Shown: in pieces, positions 46,032 to 50,921 of the stretch
Layout of the letters: each line of letters opens with the position of its first letter
Position numbering within the stretch: position 1 is the stretch's first letter
NCBI GenBank assembly: GCA_021813385.1
Contig: JAKAKT010000040.1
Location: forward strand, 1-50,921
Length of the DNA stretch: 50,921 nucleotides
Direction of reading: 5' to 3'
Source: Microcaldota archaeon
Lineage (GTDB): Archaea; Micrarchaeota; Micrarchaeia; Burarchaeales; JAKAKT01
The notes under the pieces: generated by a model
Databases searched by the model: none
What the model was told of the DNA's origin: nothing
The model's input: the letters and a program-made list of their open reading frames with translations, nothing else
Made by a program: the position numbers and the translations under genes

Positions 46032-46871
46032 ATGGCGAAGCTCCTTTATCTCGCGGTGCTCCTATTCTCAATCGCCCTTATCCATGGCTGCACCTCGCGC
46101 GACACCGAAAACAGGCTCAAGATTACCGGCTCCGACACGATGGTGATTCTCGGGCAGGCCTGGGCGGAGAGATACATGGAACTCCACACTGAGAAAACCG
46201 TTTCCGTTACCGGGGGGGGTTCCGGGGTCGGGATAACCGCGATAATCGACGGAGGAACGGACATCGCGCAGGCGTCGAGGGAAATGAAGCCCTCGGAAAT
46301 CGGGAAGGCGAACGCGATGGGTGCCAGCCCTGTCAAGACGATTGTCGCCTACGATGGGATTGCAATGATTGTTAATCCGGATAATCCTGTCGAACAGCTG
46401 ACGATGGGGCAGGCCGGGGCGATTCTGAAGGGCGAAGTCAAAAATTGGAAGGAAGTCGGCGGGAAGGATGAGCAGATTGGGATTTATTCAAGGGAATCCT
46501 CTTCGGGAACTTACGAGTTCGTGAAGGAATACGTACTGAAGAAAGCGGACTACGCCCCTGGCACGAAGTATTCTTCCGGGAACTCCGCGATTGTCGAGTC
46601 GGTCTCGCAGGACAAGACGGCAATCGGTTATGTCGGGGTCGCCTACGCGAAGCAGAGGAATGACGTGAAGATTTTGAGGATAGCGAAAGAGGGAGGGAGT
46701 GAAGGATACTTGCCGACCAAGGAGACTGTGAAAAGCGGGGAGTACCCGATATCCAGGTCCTTAAATTTTTATACCAACGGGGAGCCGAAAGGAACGGCCA
46801 AGGAATTTATAGATTTTGTCAAGGGGGAGGAAGGGAAGGCGATAACGGAGGAATTGGGCTATTTCGGGTGA
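46032..46871 (+). CDS. pstS: Phosphate ABC transporter substrate-binding lipoprotein
   Basis: IHGC lipobox; ITGSDTMVILGQAWAERY, GGGSGVGI, SRESSSGTYEF. Confidence 0.93.
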   Translation: MAKLLYLAVLLFSIALIHGCTSRDTENRLKITGSDTMVILGQAWAERYMELHTEKTVSVTGGGSGVGITAIIDGGTDIAQASREMKPSEIGKANAMGASPVKTIVAYDGIAMIVNPDNPVEQLTMGQAGAILKGEVKNWKEVGGKDEQIGIYSRESSSGTYEFVKEYVLKKADYAPGTKYSSGNSAIVESVSQDKTAIGYVGVAYAKQRNDVKILRIAKEGGSEGYLPTKETVKSGEYPISRSLNFYTNGEPKGTAKEFIDFVKGEEGKAITEELGYFG

Positions 46872-46878
46872 GTGAAGT

Positions 46879-47751
46879 ATGGCAAAACAGGATTTGGCCG
46901 GAAACGCGATGGGGAAGCTCACGCACATTGTCGCCTACACTTCAATAGTTGCGATAGTTCTCATCTTCCTGTTCCTGTTCCTCGAAGGCGCCGGGATATT
47001 CAGGTTCGAGGACCCGGTTCATCTCTTCCTCGGAACCGAGTGGCAGCCGACTTCCGAGAACCCGAGATACGAGATGCTCACGCTGATTGTCGGCTCGCTG
47101 TTCGTGACTCTCGGGGCGATTGTTGTTGGGGTTCCGCTGGCAGTTGGCTGCGCCATTTACCTCTCCGAAATCGCGCCCCAATGGCTCGAGGAGGTTCTGA
47201 AGCCTGCGATTGAGATAATCGCGGGAATTCCCTCGGTGGTTATCGGGTTCTTCGCGCTCGTTGTGCTCGCTCCCTTGCTCTCGCAGATTTTCGGAATCCC
47301 GAGCGGGCTGACTGCGCTCAACGGGGCGCTCATGCTCGCTGTCATGATAATCCCGACTGTCGAGACTATTTCCGAGGACGCGCTGAGGTCTGTCCCGAAA
47401 GGCTACAGGCACGCTTCCCTTGCAATGGGAGCGACTGAGTGGGAGACGATAAAGAACGTCATTGTGCCTTCTGCGATACCCGGGATTGGCGTTGGGGTCC
47501 TGCTCGGCTTCGGGAGGGCGATAGGCGAAACGATGGTCGTCTTGATGGCGACTGGGAACGCCGCCCTGATTCCGACCGGATTCCTCGACCCGGTGAGGAC
47601 CATGACCGGGACTGTTGCAGCCGAGATGGGCGAGGTTGCGAGGGGGAGCCCGCACTATTTTGCCCTCTTCATGATAGGCTGCACACTTTTCATCATAAGC
47701 TTCGGGGTGAACCTTGTCGCGAATCACCTCATAAAAAGGGAAGAACGATGA
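46879..47751 (+). CDS. pstC: Phosphate ABC transporter permease PstC
   Basis: GTEWQPTSENPRYEMLTLIVGSLFVT; EIIAGIPSVVIGFFAL; GRAIGETMVVLMATGN. Confidence 0.94.
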   Translation: MAKQDLAGNAMGKLTHIVAYTSIVAIVLIFLFLFLEGAGIFRFEDPVHLFLGTEWQPTSENPRYEMLTLIVGSLFVTLGAIVVGVPLAVGCAIYLSEIAPQWLEEVLKPAIEIIAGIPSVVIGFFALVVLAPLLSQIFGIPSGLTALNGALMLAVMIIPTVETISEDALRSVPKGYRHASLAMGATEWETIKNVIVPSAIPGIGVGVLLGFGRAIGETMVVLMATGNAALIPTGFLDPVRTMTGTVAAEMGEVARGSPHYFALFMIGCTLFIISFGVNLVANHLIKREER

Positions 47752-48599
47752 ACCGAAAAACAAAGCAAAGAATAGCTTTCCTCTTCCTGCGCCTGTGCGC
47801 ACTCGCCGTAGTGGCGGTTCTCTTCGTGCTTGTTTATGACATAGCGAGCAAGGGCATTGGGGTTGTGAACTGGGATTTCCTGACTAAAGCGCCAGCGAAA
47901 AGGATGACCGCCGGAGGGATATTCCCGGCGATTTGGGGGACGGTTCTTCTTTCCCTCGGGGCGATTCTCGCAGCTTTCCCGCTCGGGTTATTGACTGCAA
48001 TCTATCTGACCGAGTATGCGAGGCCGAGCAAGGCCCTTTCGCTGATAAACACCGGGATTACCAATCTCGCAGGGGTCCCTTCGATTGTGTTCGGGCTGTT
48101 CGGCTTCGCTTTGTTCGTGACGATTTTCGGGTTCGGGGCATCGATCCTCGCAGGTAGCTTGACGCTCGCGCTCATGATATTGCCCGTAATCATTAAGACT
48201 TCCCAGGAGGCATTGCTGAATGTGCCGCAGTCCTTCAGGAACGCATCTTTCGCTCTTGGGGCGACAAAATGGCAGACGATACAAAGCAGCGTCCTGCCCT
48301 ATGCGATGCCCGGGGTACTGACTGGCGCAATACTTGGGGTGGGCAGGGCTGCCGGAGAGACTGCGCCAATTCTCTTCACTGTAGCCGCATATTTCCTCCC
48401 GAGGCTCCCAACTTCGGTTTTCGACCAGACAATGGCCCTGCCTTATCACTTATATATTTTATCCACGCAGTCGATTAACGTGAGGGCGACGCAGGGGCTC
48501 CAGTACGGGACCGCCCTCGTGCTGCTCGCACTCGTGCTCGCGCTCAACCTCTCGGCGATATTGCTGAGGTTATACTTTAGGAGGAAATACAGGTGGTGA
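47748..48599 (+). CDS. pstA: Phosphate ABC transporter permease PstA
   Basis: ATG overlaps pstC stop (ATGA); [34 protein letters not shown]. Confidence 0.94.
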   Translation: MNRKTKQRIAFLFLRLCALAVVAVLFVLVYDIASKGIGVVNWDFLTKAPAKRMTAGGIFPAIWGTVLLSLGAILAAFPLGLLTAIYLTEYARPSKALSLINTGITNLAGVPSIVFGLFGFALFVTIFGFGASILAGSLTLALMILPVIIKTSQEALLNVPQSFRNASFALGATKWQTIQSSVLPYAMPGVLTGAILGVGRAAGETAPILFTVAAYFLPRLPTSVFDQTMALPYHLYILSTQSINVRATQGLQYGTALVLLALVLALNLSAILLRLYFRRKYRW

Positions 48600-48600
48600 A

Positions 48601-49365
48601 TTGGCAGAGAGGCCCATCAAGATATCATCGAAAGGGATAAGTCTGTGGTACGGGGAGAAGCAGGTTCTTTTCGACATTTCCATTGAGATTTTCGTGAATC
48701 GCGTGACCTCGCTCATAGGCCCCAGCGGATGCGGAAAAACGTCTTTCTTAAGGTGCATAAACAGGATGAACGATGTGATTCCCGCCTGCAGAGTGTCGGG
48801 GCAACTCATGCTCGATGGCCTTGATGTGAATTCCCAAAATACCGACGTAGTCGATTTAAGAAAACGAGTCGGGATGGTATTCCAAACCCCGAACCCGTTC
48901 CCGAAATCGATTTATGAAAACGTAGCTTATGGGCCCTGGGTGCACGGGGAGAACAATCGCTCGAAACTTGACGCTATCGTTCGAAGAAGCCTTGATGAGG
49001 CCGCTCTTTGGGATGAAGTGAAAGACGACCTCAGCAAATCTGCAATGAAGCTTTCGGGCGGGCAGCAGCAAAGGCTCTGCATCGCGAGGGCCCTCGCTGT
49101 CGAGCCAGAGGTAATCTTAATGGACGAGCCGTGCTCGGCCCTCGACCCGATTGCGACCGCGAAAATCGAGGACCTCATGCACAAGCTTAAGGAGAAATAT
49201 ACCGTGGTCATAGTCACGCACAACATACAGCAGGCTGCGAGAGTATCCAATTACACCGCATACTTCTACCTCGGGAAGCTGATTGAGTACGGAAAGACGA
49301 GCGAGATATTTGAAAGGCCGAGGGAGAAGAGCACAGAGATGTATCTGACCGGGAGATTTGGCTAG
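48601..49365 (+). CDS. pstB: Phosphate ABC transporter ATP-binding protein (TTG start)
   Basis: [59 protein letters not shown]. Confidence 0.96.
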   Translation: MAERPIKISSKGISLWYGEKQVLFDISIEIFVNRVTSLIGPSGCGKTSFLRCINRMNDVIPACRVSGQLMLDGLDVNSQNTDVVDLRKRVGMVFQTPNPFPKSIYENVAYGPWVHGENNRSKLDAIVRRSLDEAALWDEVKDDLSKSAMKLSGGQQQRLCIARALAVEPEVILMDEPCSALDPIATAKIEDLMHKLKEKYTVVIVTHNIQQAARVSNYTAYFYLGKLIEYGKTSEIFERPREKSTEMYLTGRFG

Positions 49366-49375
49366 GGGTGATTGA

Positions 49376-50023
49376 ATGGTGCGCGAAACTTATCTGGAAC
49401 TTCTTGAGTCTGTAAATCACGACCTGCAGGACCTCAGCATAATGAGCTGCTCAGCGCTCGATAAATCGATGAAATATCTTGAGTCTTGGGATGAAAAGGC
49501 GTCGGAACAGCTCATAAAAGAGGATGTGCACATAAACGAGGCCTTCATTAACCTGCAGGAGAAGTGCTTCCAGATAATCGCGAGGCAGCAGCCCGTCGCA
49601 ATAGACCTCAGGTTCCTGGGCTCTGCGCTCACAGTTGCGAACAACCTCGAGAGATGCGGGGATTATTCCGCGGACATCGCAAAAACCGTGGTGCTCATGA
49701 AACCGAGAATCGTGGATGGAGTCGGCGAGTTGAAGAAGATGGAGGGGCTGGCCGAAGAGGCGATTAAGCTCGCGGTCGAGGGCTTCACGAAAAGGGACTT
49801 GGGGAGCCTTGAGGCAGTCCTGGAACTCGAGAAGGAAAATGACGTTTATTTTGGAAAGCTGCTGGACAAGCTCAAGAAATCCGCGAAGGTATGCAAGGAG
49901 CCGGAGCTCCTCTTCAGGACCGCGATTGTGGGGAGGCACCTCGAGAGGTTCGCCGACAGGGCAGTTAACATAAGCCATCGGACGGCGTATGTCGTGACTG
50001 CGGACAGGAAATATTTGAAGTAG
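49376..50023 (+). CDS. phoU: PhoU family phosphate uptake regulator
   Basis: VARETYLELLE..., RQQPVAIDLRFLGSALTVANNLERCGDYSADIAK, HLERFADRAVNISHR. Confidence 0.93.
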   Translation: MVRETYLELLESVNHDLQDLSIMSCSALDKSMKYLESWDEKASEQLIKEDVHINEAFINLQEKCFQIIARQQPVAIDLRFLGSALTVANNLERCGDYSADIAKTVVLMKPRIVDGVGELKKMEGLAEEAIKLAVEGFTKRDLGSLEAVLELEKENDVYFGKLLDKLKKSAKVCKEPELLFRTAIVGRHLERFADRAVNISHRTAYVVTADRKYLK

Positions 50024-50108
50024 GCATTGTGATTTGATGCGAAGATGTGCAAAAAGAGACTCCGCTAATATTTTAAGGCTTTTTTGGTATAAACCATTGG
50101 GTATTCTT

Positions 50109-50387
50109 ATGCCTGAGGAAAATTTAGTCGCAAAAGCCGAGCTGCTCGAGAAGAAGGGGAAGTATGCAAAGGCAGCTGATTACTTTTTGAAAGCTGAACT
50201 ACCAGCCAGGGCCGCAGCTTCTTACGAGAAGGGCTGCGACTACAAGCGGGCGCAGGAAATCTATTTGGATGCGGGAAAGGAAGAGGACGCGAAGAGGTGC
50301 GAAGAGAAATTAAGGAAGGCAAAGAAATACGAAAGCTTTGATGATGAACAGTCGAAGTTCCAGCAGGAGTTCGGGAACCCTTACTAA
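50109..50387 (+). CDS. Small TPR-like helical protein
   Basis: LVAKAELLEKKGKYAKAADYFLKAELPARAAASYEKGCDYKRAQEIYLDAGKEEDAKRCEEK. Confidence 0.75.
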   Translation: MPEENLVAKAELLEKKGKYAKAADYFLKAELPARAAASYEKGCDYKRAQEIYLDAGKEEDAKRCEEKLRKAKKYESFDDEQSKFQQEFGNPY

Positions 50388-50487
50388 CTGGTTTTCTTAA
50401 CGGCATAAACGAAAACATCGCCCTTCGGCGAACTTCGACGATGCCCGCACAACCTATAAATACCCAGCGACTTTAGTTAAATGCTCA

Positions 50488-50805
50488 ATGTCTAATGGAA
50501 ACAACGGGAACCGGTCGAGCGCGGGACCGACTTGGGAAGCTACAAGCGGGTTTTTTCCGCTGATATTTGCCAGAAGAAATGGAAACGGCCAGAAGCCAGC
50601 GGGCGGGCCGGGCAACGGGAGCGAATTTTTAAGGGAGCACGCCAGGAGCGCAAAACCGCCTCTCGCAGCTGAAAAGAAAGGAGACCGGAGAGGAGAAAGT
50701 TACCACGATGACGATGTGGGGGAATTGATTCAACAGTTAATGGCCCGCCATACGGAAGGTTTGAAGGTGACGCCCCGGGAGGACGGCTGGGAGACCGCAA
50801 GATGA
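50488..50805 (+). CDS. Hypothetical low-complexity protein
   Basis: 105-aa ORF; CCTATAAATAC TATA-like element upstream. Confidence 0.5.
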   Translation: MSNGNNGNRSSAGPTWEATSGFFPLIFARRNGNGQKPAGGPGNGSEFLREHARSAKPPLAAEKKGDRRGESYHDDDVGELIQQLMARHTEGLKVTPREDGWETAR

Positions 50806-50812
50806 AACAAAT

Positions 50813-50880
50813 GACTTCCTCCCCAACCTGAAGGCTCGCCCTCGGGGGCGAGTCCTCGCTTCGCTCGGATTGGGGTTTCC
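50813..50880. repeat. Palindromic element GACTTCCTCCCCAA…TTGGGGTTTCC with internal CTCGCCC-tcgg-GGGCGAG hairpin
   Basis: Read directly; layout resembles hairpin ends seen near IS200/IS605 elements, but no transposase is in the window. Confidence 0.4.
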
Positions 50881-50921
50881 GACTACGTCTGAAATTCTGT
50901 AAGTTTTGCCTGCTTCTTCTG

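Noticed and set aside
46942-47802. 286-aa minus-strand ORF with many charged/His/Arg residues
   Set aside because: Antisense to pstC; biased composition of a shadow frame

Overview
Archaeal chromosomal segment: leaderless-type promoters, MCM, fibrillarin, presenilin-like protease, DUF116 and intron-containing tRNAs. It is probably a DPANN-type lineage, but that placement is inference. Recognisable modules: divergent padR/small Cys protein, several Cys-rich lipoproteins, glmS-fprA, GT4 glycosyltransferase, znuABC with a divergent NikR-like regulator, a run of three extracytoplasmic thioredoxin-fold proteins, fibrillarin, metG, an intein-containing MCM helicase, presenilin-like protease, gdhA, PIN/XPF-type nuclease operon, a PP-loop tRNA-thiolation-like protein and pstSCAB-phoU. 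Many large orphan proteins are interspersed.

Most notable observations are RNA-level. (1) tRNA-Arg(CCT) at 18456-18689(+) and tRNA-Lys(TTT) at 26459-26633(-) each carry an intron at the same noncanonical T-loop position (59/60). The two introns are clearly homologous (47/49 identical core), which suggests a mobile tRNA-intron family. (2) tRNA-Arg has a second intron in the anticodon loop. A core of that intron recurs twice, outside any tRNA, in a ~380-bp intergenic array of nested hairpins immediately upstream of the MCM gene (about 33.5-33.88 kb). Stems in that array differ in sequence but keep pairing, suggesting a structured, possibly mobile RNA element. No CRISPR array, rRNA or transposase was found.
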